Shown: positions 57,702 through 64,000 of the stretch, piece by piece
Position numbering within the stretch: the first letter of the stretch is position 1
How the letters are laid out: every line of letters begins with the position of its first letter
Origin: Streptomyces sp. ATexAB-D23
GTDB taxonomy: Bacteria > Actinomycetota > Actinomycetes > Streptomycetales > Streptomycetaceae
NCBI RefSeq assembly: GCF_000373645.1
Contig: NZ_KB892068.1
Span: forward strand, 87,369 to 151,368
DNA length: 64,000 nucleotides
Direction of reading: 5' to 3'
The notes under the pieces: generated by a model
The model's database searches: none
The model's input: the letters and a program-made list of their open reading frames with translations, nothing else
Told to the model about the DNA's origin: nothing
Translations under genes and position numbers: made by a program

Positions 57702-59045
57702 TCAGCTGGTGCTCGTGCCTGTGCTGCTTTCGGTGCCCCCGTCGAGCCACCGCGCGTACTCCCGCGCGACCGCCTCGTTCGGTGCGGCGGCCCTCGCCGC
57801 CTCGTACATCCGCGCGGCCTCCCGCGTACGGCCGAGGCGGCGCAGCGCGTCCGCGCGAACGGCGGGCAGGGCGTGGTGGCCGGTCAGCTCCTTCGGCGTA
57901 CCCAGCGCGTCCACGGCGTCGAGCTGGGCCCGCGGGCCGTCGCGCATACCGAGGGCGACCGCGCGGTTGAGGGCGACGACCGGGTTCGTACGCAGGGCGA
58001 GGAGGCGGTCGTACCGGGCCACGATCGCCGCCCAGTCGGTCGCGGCGGCGGTCGGGGCGAGGGCGTGCCGGGCGGCGATGGCGGCCTGGAGCGCGTAGGG
58101 GCCGCCCGCCGCCTCGGCCTCGCGGGCGAGGGTGACGCCCTCGGTGATGAGGGCGTGGTCCCAGCGCGTCCGGTCCTGGTGTTCCAGCGTGACCAGGTGG
58201 CCGTCCGCGTCGAGCCGGGCGGCGCGCCGGGAGTGCTGGATCAGGAGCAGGGCGAGCAGGCCGCGCGCCTCCGGTTCGTCCGGTGCCTCGGCGGCGACGA
58301 GGCGGGCGAGCCGGACGGCCTCGTCGGCGAGCCGGTCGCGGGTGGTGCTGCCGTCGCTGGGGGCGTAACCCTCGGTGAAGATCAGGTAGATGACGGCGAG
58401 CACGCCGGCCAGCCGTTCGGCGCGCGTCCCCGGAGGCGGGACCCGGTACGGGATTCCGGCCGCCGCGATCTTGCGCTTGGCCCGCAGGACGCGCTGCGAG
58501 ACGGTGCCCTCGCCCACCAGGAAGGCGCGGGCGATCTCGCGCGTCGTGAGGCCGCCGACCGCCCGCAGGGTGAGAGCCACCCGGGAGGCGAGCGGGAGCG
58601 CCGGGTGGCAGCAGGTGAAGATCAGCCGCAGCCGCTCGTCCTCGGCGGCGCCCGGTCCGTGGACGGCCTCCAGCGCGGCGGCCTCGGCGCTCTCCATGAC
58701 ATCGGCGCTCTCCCCGGTCCGCGTCATCTCCACGATCTCGGCCAGCTTGCCGCGCTCGGCCGTCCGGCGGCGCAGTACGTCGACGGCCCGGCGCCGGGCG
58801 GCGGTCACCAGCCACGCCCCTGGCCTGTCCGGCACCCCGCCACGCTCCCAGGCCGGCAGCGCGCGGGCGAACGCGTCCTGCGCGCAGTCCTCGGCCAGCT
58901 CCCAGTCACCGGTCAGGCGCACGAGCGTGCCGAAGACGACGCCCCACTCCTCGCGGTACGCCCCGGCGAGCGCCGCCCGCACCCGGGCCGGTCCGGAGCG
59001 CGCGCAAGGTCCGTCCGGACTCGCTCGGAGCCTCTCCCGGCTCAC
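57702..59045 (-). CDS. RNA polymerase ECF sigma factor, ECF42 group
   Basis: 447 aa; GTG at 59045 overlaps the YCII gene stop (GTGA). The sigma-2 region shows WELAEDCAQDAFARALPAWE and GAWLVTAARRRAVDVLRR; the sigma-4 region RVALTLRAVGGLTTREIARA and EGTVSQRVLRAKRKI. A long C-terminal extension (YLIFTEGYAPSDGSTTRDRL, then TPKELTGHHALPAVRADALR) with TPR-like helices is the mark of ECF42, which has no classical anti-sigma factor and is coupled to a DGPF/YCII protein as here. The extension is thought to be needed for activity. Target promoters are unknown. Confidence 0.93.
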   Translation of the reverse strand: MSRERLRASPDGPCARSGPARVRAALAGAYREEWGVVFGTLVRLTGDWELAEDCAQDAFARALPAWERGGVPDRPGAWLVTAARRRAVDVLRRRTAERGKLAEIVEMTRTGESADVMESAEAAALEAVHGPGAAEDERLRLIFTCCHPALPLASRVALTLRAVGGLTTREIARAFLVGEGTVSQRVLRAKRKIAAAGIPYRVPPPGTRAERLAGVLAVIYLIFTEGYAPSDGSTTRDRLADEAVRLARLVAAEAPDEPEARGLLALLLIQHSRRAARLDADGHLVTLEHQDRTRWDHALITEGVTLAREAEAAGGPYALQAAIAARHALAPTAAATDWAAIVARYDRLLALRTNPVVALNRAVALGMRDGPRAQLDAVDALGTPKELTGHHALPAVRADALRRLGRTREAARMYEAARAAAPNEAVAREYARWLDGGTESSTGTSTS

Positions 59046-59743
59046 GAGAAGTCCCGCCGGAACTCCCGCAGTTCGGCGGCCCCGGACCGGGCCATGGGGC
59101 ACCGCGCGAGGTAGTCGACCGCTTCCTCCCAGGTCCCGTCGACGAAGACGATGCCGGACACCCACTCCGGTACGTCCGTGTACCCGCCATCGGTGATCAG
59201 CAGTTCCCCGCCGCGCCGGCGCACGAGCGTGGCGTCCCGGACGGGGCTCAGGTGCTCGCCGCCGAGGTAGCGGCCGGAGGCGAGGCCCTCGCGGACCCAG
59301 GTGGCGACCGCGGCGCGGTCGGGGGTGAAGGGGGGCGCGCCCGGGTCCGTACGCAGGATGCCGAGGAAGCGGGAGGCCGGCGCGTCGCCCTCGTGCGGGA
59401 CGTTGCCGGTGCCGGGGCCGAGGTCGACCGGTTCGACGGGGCGGATCTCGATGCGTCCGGCGGTCGCCATCGGGTGCGAGGCGGCGACCTCGATCGCTTC
59501 GTCCAGGTCCGCCGCCTCCACGAGGTCGTACCCGGCGATCCACTCGGTGGTCTCGGCGAACGGGCCTTCGGTGACCAGCACTTGGTCCCCGCGGGCGCGG
59601 ACCGTCCTGGTCTCGGCGACCGGCCTGAGCGGCATCCCCTCCACGCGGACACCGCGGCCGTTCCACTTCTCCACCCACGCCTCGGGGCTCTCGTCGGCCG
59701 ACTCTCCGGCGGGGTCGGTGGCGACGAACAACACGTACTTCAT
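59042..59743 (-). CDS. Tandem YCII (DGPF) domain protein
   Basis: 233 aa; ATG at 59743 with AAGGAGAACGG upstream. Two YCII-like halves are seen: the first with VTEGPFAETTEWIAGYDLVE, the second with LLITDGGYTDVPEWVSGIVF; in the second the GPF motif has changed to GGY. It starts MKYVLFVATDPAG as in the DGPF family. It is translationally coupled to the ECF42 sigma gene and probably controls or senses for it, though the signal is unknown. Confidence 0.9.
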   Translation of the reverse strand: MKYVLFVATDPAGESADESPEAWVEKWNGRGVRVEGMPLRPVAETRTVRARGDQVLVTEGPFAETTEWIAGYDLVEAADLDEAIEVAASHPMATAGRIEIRPVEPVDLGPGTGNVPHEGDAPASRFLGILRTDPGAPPFTPDRAAVATWVREGLASGRYLGGEHLSPVRDATLVRRRGGELLITDGGYTDVPEWVSGIVFVDGTWEEAVDYLARCPMARSGAAELREFRRDFS

Positions 59744-59943
59744 GACCGTTCTCCTTGCGGGCGTTGCGAACGTTTCACGAGGACGACGAACGGCCGCCGC
59801 CTAATCCGACACCGCGCCGGGGACGGGACCGGGGACGGGGCCGGTACCGGAGACGGCGACGAAGCCGAGTTGACGATAGCCCCCGCCAACCCGAGTCGTC
59901 CGATCTCTTGACGTGCCCCTGACTGAATGGCTTCATGGGAGCG

Positions 59944-59973
59944 CACCGGAGTGGGAGCGCTCCCACTCCGGTG
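59944..59973. promoter_or_regulatory. CebR-type operator inside a 30-bp perfect palindrome
   Basis: The 14-bp box TGGGAGCGCTCCCA at 59952-59965 is the known CebR binding site of Streptomyces, the repressor released by cellobiose/cellotriose. Here it is embedded in a perfect 30-bp palindrome with flanks CACCGGAG and CTCCGGTG. It lies 35 bp before the start of the mannanase gene, in the place for promoter repression. Confidence 0.88.
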
Positions 59974-60007
59974 ATCCGCCCTTCTCCCTCCCCCTTCTGG
60001 AGCCGCA

Positions 60008-61660
60008 GTGAGAACAGCGAGACGCACAGCGAAGAGCACCACCACCGTCATCCTCACCGTCCTGTCCACCCTCCTCGGGTTCCTGGCCCTCGGCGGCCTC
60101 GCCCCGGCGCAGGCCGCGTCCGCGGCCGGCACCGGTCTCCACATCAGCGACGGCCGGCTGGTCGAGGGCAACGGCAACGACTTCATCATGCGCGGGGTCA
60201 ACCACGCCCACACCTGGTACCCGGGCGAGACCCAGTCACTGGCCGACATCAAGGCGACCGGCGCCAACACCGTCCGCGTCGTGCTGTCCGACGGCTACCG
60301 CTGGAGCAGGAACAGCCCCGAGGACGTCGCCGCCGTCATCGACCAGTGCAAGGCCAACCGGCTCATCTGCGTACTGGAGGTGCACGACACCACCGGGTAC
60401 GGGGAGGACTCCGCCGCCGGCACGCTGGATCACGCGGCCGACTACTGGATCAGCCTCAAGGACGTCCTCGACGGCCAGGAGGACTACGTCATCATCGACA
60501 TCGGCAACGAGCCCTGGGGCAACACCGACCCGGCGGGCTGGACCGCCCCCACCACCGCCGCGATCCAGAAGCTGCGCGCCGCCGGGTTCGCGCACACGAT
60601 CATGATCGACGCGCCCAACTGGGGCCAGGACTGGGAGGGCGTCATGCGGGACAACGCCCAGGCGCTCTACGACGCCGACTCCACCGGCAACCTCCTCTTC
60701 TCGATCCACATGTACAGCGTCTACGACACCGCCCAGAAGGTCACCGACTACCTGAACACCTTCGTGGACGCCGGACTGCCCCTCGTCATCGGTGAGTTCG
60801 GCGGGCCCGCCGACCAGTACGGCGACCCGGACGAGGACACGATGATGGCGGACGCCGAGCAGCTCGGGCTCGGCTGGATCGCCTGGTCCTGGAGCGGCAA
60901 CACCGACCCCGTCCTCGACCTGGCCATCGACTTCGACCCGGCGCGCCTCAGCTCCTGGGGCGAGCGGATCTTCCACGGCGCCGACGGCATCGCCCAGACC
61001 TCCCACGAGGCCACCGTCTTCGGCGGCGCGTCCGACGACACCGAGGCCCCGACCGCCCCCGGCACCCCGGCGGCCTCCTCGGTGACGGACACCTCCGTGG
61101 CCCTGACCTGGGCCGCGTCCTCGGACAACGTTGCCGTCGCCGGATACGACGTCGTCCGCGTCAGCGGTGACACGGAGACCACCGTCGCCTCCTCCGCCGG
61201 CACCGGCGTCACCGTCACGGGCCTCACCGCCGGCACCGCGTACTCCTTCGCGGTCTACGCACGCGACGCCGCCGGCAACCGCTCGGCGCGCTCGGCCGCC
61301 GTGAGCGTCACCACGGACGAGGGCTCCACCGCCCCGGCCGGCAGCTGCGCGGTCGGCTACCAGGTCGTCGGCGAGTGGCAGGGCGGCTTCCAGGGCGAGA
61401 TCACCATCAGCAACACCGGCACCACGGCCATCGACGGCTGGACGCTCGGCTTCGCCTTCGCCGACGGCCAGACCGTCACCAACATGTGGGGCGGAACGTC
61501 GGCCCAGAGCGGCGGTTCGGTGACCGTCGTCCCGGCCTCGTACACCTCCGCCATCGCCGCGAACGGCTCGGTGACCGTCGGGTTCACCGGCAGCCAGAAC
61601 GGCACGAACACCGCACCGGCGGCGTTCACCCTCGACGGCGCCGCCTGCACGGCCGCCTGA
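60008..61660 (+). CDS. Secreted GH5 endo-beta-1,4-mannanase with FN3 and CBM2
   Basis: 550 aa; GTG at 60008. A long Sec/Tat-like signal peptide (RRTAKSTTTVILTVLSTLLG, cleavage near AQAASAA) is followed by a GH5 domain (about 45-335) with acid/base Glu168 in DIGNEPWG and nucleophile Glu263 in VIGEFGG; LVEGNGNDFIMRGVNHAHTW is typical of GH5_8 mannanases. Next come an FN3 domain (TAPGTPAASSVTDTSVALTW) and a C-terminal CBM2 (GYQVVGEWQGGFQGEITISN) that binds cellulose. It should cut mannan or glucomannan in plant cell walls. The CebR-type operator upstream ties expression to cello-oligosaccharides. A cellulase reaction is less likely but not excluded. Confidence 0.92.
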   Translation: MRTARRTAKSTTTVILTVLSTLLGFLALGGLAPAQAASAAGTGLHISDGRLVEGNGNDFIMRGVNHAHTWYPGETQSLADIKATGANTVRVVLSDGYRWSRNSPEDVAAVIDQCKANRLICVLEVHDTTGYGEDSAAGTLDHAADYWISLKDVLDGQEDYVIIDIGNEPWGNTDPAGWTAPTTAAIQKLRAAGFAHTIMIDAPNWGQDWEGVMRDNAQALYDADSTGNLLFSIHMYSVYDTAQKVTDYLNTFVDAGLPLVIGEFGGPADQYGDPDEDTMMADAEQLGLGWIAWSWSGNTDPVLDLAIDFDPARLSSWGERIFHGADGIAQTSHEATVFGGASDDTEAPTAPGTPAASSVTDTSVALTWAASSDNVAVAGYDVVRVSGDTETTVASSAGTGVTVTGLTAGTAYSFAVYARDAAGNRSARSAAVSVTTDEGSTAPAGSCAVGYQVVGEWQGGFQGEITISNTGTTAIDGWTLGFAFADGQTVTNMWGGTSAQSGGSVTVVPASYTSAIAANGSVTVGFTGSQNGTNTAPAAFTLDGAACTAA

Positions 61661-61666
61661 CACGGT

Positions 61667-61704
61667 GCCGGCCGGCGGGAGCCTCCCCGGCCCCGCCGGC
61701 CGGC
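61667..61704. terminator. Bidirectional hairpin terminator
   Basis: The arms GCCGGCCGGCGGG (61667-61679) and CCCGCCGGCCGGC (61692-61704) pair perfectly around a 12-base loop. It lies between the converging mannanase and DHFR-like genes and can end both transcripts. Confidence 0.85.
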
Positions 61705-61713
61705 GCCCGGACC

Positions 61714-62334
61714 TCATTCGGTGACGGTCGGGGTCATCTTCGTGGTGGCGCACTCGTACGTCAGGTACGCCGCCCCGCTCTCCAGGACCGTGTGGTCCGT
61801 GAGCGACCAGGCCGTCGGGTCGAAGGCCGCCCCCCGCCCGAACAGCGGGATTCCCGCGCCGAGCGTCGTCGGGCTCAGCTTCACGATCAGCCGGTCGATC
61901 TCCGGGTAGAGCGCACCGGCCAGTTCACCGCCGCCGACCAGCCAGAGGTCCTTGCCGTCCTCCTGCTTCAGCTCCCGCACCTTCGCGACCGGGTCGCTCG
62001 CGACGATCTCCACCGCCGGGTCGGGGCTCTCGCCCAGGGTGCGGGAGAACACCAGGTGCCGCAGATGCGGGTAGGCGTCCGTGACTCCGGCGTCGAGGCC
62101 GACCTGGTACGACCTGCGGCCCTCCAGCACCGTGTCGAAGTGGGTGCCCTCAGCCGTCACACCGAGCGCGGCCCGCGCCGGGCCCGGCAGGGTCTCCGGG
62201 TAGGTGGCGATCAGGTGTGTGAGGTAGTCCTCCGGAATCGGCCAGAAGCCGTCCGGTCCGCTGGGGTCGCCCCCGTCCGGTCCGGCGATGAAGCCGTCGA
62301 GGGTGGAGGCGATGAAGTACACGAGCTTGCGCAC
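61714..62334 (-). CDS. Dihydrofolate reductase family protein (RibD C-terminal-like)
   Basis: 206 aa from the GTG at 62334, since the family start is MRKLVYFIASTLDGFIAGPD; upstream frame is not conserved. Further DHFR-fold marks are GRRSYQVGLDAG, HLVFSRTLGESPDP and KDLWLVGGGELAGALYPEID. This group is the YyaP/YwjB-like set in actinobacteria, distinct from the housekeeping FolA; it probably binds NADPH, but the substrate is not known. It stands alone. Confidence 0.87.
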   Translation of the reverse strand: MRKLVYFIASTLDGFIAGPDGGDPSGPDGFWPIPEDYLTHLIATYPETLPGPARAALGVTAEGTHFDTVLEGRRSYQVGLDAGVTDAYPHLRHLVFSRTLGESPDPAVEIVASDPVAKVRELKQEDGKDLWLVGGGELAGALYPEIDRLIVKLSPTTLGAGIPLFGRGAAFDPTAWSLTDHTVLESGAAYLTYECATTKMTPTVTE

Positions 62335-62448
62335 GTACGGCCTTTCGTCCGGTGGCGGCCGCCGCGCGTCGGGGCCGTCGGCCGCCATGGTCGGGCAGGT
62401 GTTTCCGCGCACGCAACGGGAATCCGGCCTTCCGGGGCCCGGCCGGGG

Positions 62449-63573
62449 TCAGCCCTTCTTCGGCCGGTCGAACCACATCGTCGCCACCGACGGCACCAGC
62501 CCCGCCCAGAAGAGCACCAGCGGGACCGTGCGCTCCGTCCAGGGGACCTGGGTGATCAGCAGCGCGCAGAGCAGGGCCCACGCCGCCTGCCCCAGGACGA
62601 TGCGGGCCCACGCCAGCCGCCGGATGAGCGAGGGCAGGTTGACCCGGATCCCGGCCCGCAGCCGGCGGTAGCGCAGCAGGGCGCACAGGGCCCAGATGAC
62701 CGCCATGAGGACGAGGTCCCACAGCCGCTGGCCGAGGACCAGGGGCAGTTCCCGCTGCGTCTCGCCGTCCGTCCGGAACAGGTCGATGCCCGCGGCGGCG
62801 AACGCCAGGCAGAGCAGGGCCGGCCAGCGCAGGCCGCGCAGCAGCCGGTACGAGGCCGCGTCCAGGCCCTGCCGCATCGGTGTGGAACCCGGGGCGGAGG
62901 CCAGCGCGTCGGCGTACAGGGTGGCGGCCTCGGTCGCCTTGACGCCGGGGGCGGTCGCCGCCTTCCGCGTCCGCCGGGCCAGGGCACGTTCGTGCTGCGG
63001 GTCGAGCCGGAGGATCGCCTCGTCCATCCGGTCGGCGGCGGCGCGGTCGCCGGACATGTCGGCGATGAGCCACGCCACCTCGTAGACGTACACCACCTCG
63101 GGGGCCAGCCGGATGGCCTCCTGGGCGATCAGGTCGGCCTCCCGCAGCCCTGCCGTCATGTCCTCGCGCCGGACCTGGCCGCCGTTCGCCTGGCCCGAGC
63201 TGATCATCCGGATACGCCAGAGCCAGTCGGCGAGCCGGGCGTAGCCGAACCAGTGGTCGGGAGCCAGGCGTATCGCCTCGCGCAGCACGCCCTCGGACTC
63301 CGGGAAGCGGCCCCCCACGCGCAGGGCGTCGGCGTGCACGAGGAGCGCCCCGACGTGTTCGGGGTTCAGGGCGAGGGCCCGCTCGGTCGCCTCCAGGGCC
63401 TTCGCGCCGTTCTGCTGGTCCCCGAGATGGCACCGGGCGAGTTCGGTCCAGGCCCGGATGTCCTCTGGGTCCTCCGCGAGCCGCCGGGCCAGCAGTTCCC
63501 TGGCCTCCTCGTACCGCTTGAGGTCGACGAGCAGCTCGGCCCGCTCCACGGCGGGATGCAGGGAGCCGGTCAC
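62449..63573 (-). CDS. TPR protein with C-terminal membrane helices
   Basis: 374 aa; GTG at 63573 overlaps the AAA-ATPase stop (GTGA). The N-terminal half has TPR helices (YEEARELLARRLAEDPEDIR, then ATERALALNPEHVGALLVHA and VLREAIRLAPDHWFGYARLA). The C-terminal part has four or so hydrophobic segments (LLRGLRWPALLCLAFAAAGI, LLCALLITQVPW, VPLVLFWAGLVPSVATMWF). Coupling to an AAA ATPase of the CbxX/VCP kind is common in Streptomyces; the pair may assemble or disassemble a membrane complex. Function unknown. Confidence 0.85.
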   Translation of the reverse strand: MTGSLHPAVERAELLVDLKRYEEARELLARRLAEDPEDIRAWTELARCHLGDQQNGAKALEATERALALNPEHVGALLVHADALRVGGRFPESEGVLREAIRLAPDHWFGYARLADWLWRIRMISSGQANGGQVRREDMTAGLREADLIAQEAIRLAPEVVYVYEVAWLIADMSGDRAAADRMDEAILRLDPQHERALARRTRKAATAPGVKATEAATLYADALASAPGSTPMRQGLDAASYRLLRGLRWPALLCLAFAAAGIDLFRTDGETQRELPLVLGQRLWDLVLMAVIWALCALLRYRRLRAGIRVNLPSLIRRLAWARIVLGQAAWALLCALLITQVPWTERTVPLVLFWAGLVPSVATMWFDRPKKG

Positions 63574-63998
63574 AGCTTGCGCCGCTTCTTCAGGTACGTC
63601 ACCAGGTCGTCGTACATGCCGCCCTCGTTGGCGAACATCGCCACGTTGCGCGCGGAGGCGAACCACGGCTCGGCGGACGGCACGGTCTCCTTCGCGGCGG
63701 CCAGCAGGTCCTTCGTGTCGATCATCCGTACGGTTCCGGTCCGCACCGAGTCCAGCAGGGCCCGCTCGGCCGCCGCCTCGCAGACATGGGCCAGGTCCGC
63801 GCCGGACAGGCCGTCGGTGGCCTTGACCAGCTTGGCCACGTCGACGTTCTCGATGGGGCGGTCGCGCAGGTGGTAGCGGAGGATCGCCTCCCGGGCGGGC
63901 CCGTCGGGCGGGAGGACGAGGATGGTCCGGTCCAGCCGGCCGGGGCGGCGCAGGGCGTTGTCCACGTCCCAGGGCACATTGGTGGCGGCGAGCACGAA
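63570..63998 (-). CDS. AAA ATPase, C-terminal part (cut by the window edge)
   Basis: The frame is open to the right edge, so the N-terminus with Walker A lies outside. Visible are sensor 1 FVLAATNVPWDVDNALRRPG, the Arg finger in GRLDRTILVLPPDG and a C-terminal lid (ATDGLSGADLAHVCEAAAER). This is the classical AAA type (FtsH/VCP/Cdc48-like module). The tail AMFANEGGMYDDLVTYLKKR is short, with no peptidase domain. It is translationally coupled to the TPR membrane protein. Confidence 0.9.
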   Translation of the reverse strand, partial: FVLAATNVPWDVDNALRRPGRLDRTILVLPPDGPAREAILRYHLRDRPIENVDVAKLVKATDGLSGADLAHVCEAAAERALLDSVRTGTVRMIDTKDLLAAAKETVPSAEPWFASARNVAMFANEGGMYDDLVTYLKKRRKL

Positions 63999-64000
63999 GA

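Overview
The window is high-GC actinobacterial chromosome, almost certainly Streptomyces. The evidence is the strong G/C third-position bias, many GTG starts, an AfsR/SARP regulator, a class E sortase, XRE-DUF5753/DUF397 and DUF6879 genes, an ECF42-YCII pair, a CebR-type operator and Streptomyces-type I-E CRISPR repeats. It reads as accessory chromosome: RiPP clusters, CRISPR arrays, defence-type genes and many decaying genes. The GC content drops visibly at about 8.4-11.2 kb, 22-25 kb and parts of 27-31 kb, which fits horizontal acquisition.

Region by region: (1) 0-5.3 kb holds the end of an NB-ARC/TPR protein, a class E sortase, a SEC-C/TPR protein, a GNAT and a frameshifted membrane protein. 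(2) 5.3-11.2 kb looks like a small defence island: a PLD-helicase-DUF3427 protein, an unrecognised protein and a DUF262/DUF1524 nuclease-like protein. (3) 11.2-19.9 kb holds a fragment of an I66-inhibitor-like gene, a DUF6879 pair, a formyltransferase-fold protein, an NB-ARC/TPR ATPase with a small partner, an intact I66-like secreted protein, a Ser/Thr kinase and an aminoglycoside phosphotransferase-like protein. (4) 20-31.6 kb holds four CRISPR arrays, one of them heavily decayed. Between them lie a pentapeptide-repeat protein, a compact RiPP locus (57-aa precursor, HExxH-type modification enzyme, MFS exporter), small membrane or secreted proteins and remnants of a methyltransferase-like gene and of an XRE/DUF397 pair. 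(5) 31.8-52.6 kb is a complete azole/dehydroamino-acid RiPP cluster of thiopeptide/TOMM type. (6) 52.8-55.6 kb holds two more CRISPR arrays flanking two GNAT genes. (7) 55.7-64 kb holds a broken phosphotransferase, DoxX-like protein, O-acetyltransferase, ECF42 sigma factor with YCII partner, a secreted GH5 mannanase under a CebR-like palindrome, a DHFR-like reductase and a TPR plus AAA-ATPase pair cut by the window edge.

The RiPP cluster at 31.8-52.6 kb has two regulators (LuxR-type and SARP), then a tightly overlapping operon: leader-binding E1-like protein, YcaO, SagB dehydrogenase, split LanB dehydratase (glutamylation part, then PF14028-type part), an M50 protease with a PqqD-like N-terminus, an ABC exporter pair and a second YcaO. 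Converging on it are two tandemly duplicated precursor genes whose predicted 21-residue cores contain only Ser, Thr and Cys before a final Ala. A divergent M20 peptidase follows. Only one PF14028 protein is present, whereas classical thiopeptides use one for elimination and one for pyridine formation, so the product could be a linear dehydrated polyazole peptide or an unusual thiopeptide.

All CRISPR arrays have their conserved leader on the right and are read from the minus strand. No cas gene is visible anywhere in the window, so the arrays must depend on Cas proteins encoded elsewhere, or be orphaned. Array leaders and repeats are direct repeats that bracket both RiPP loci, which gives an obvious recombination route for gain or loss of these segments.
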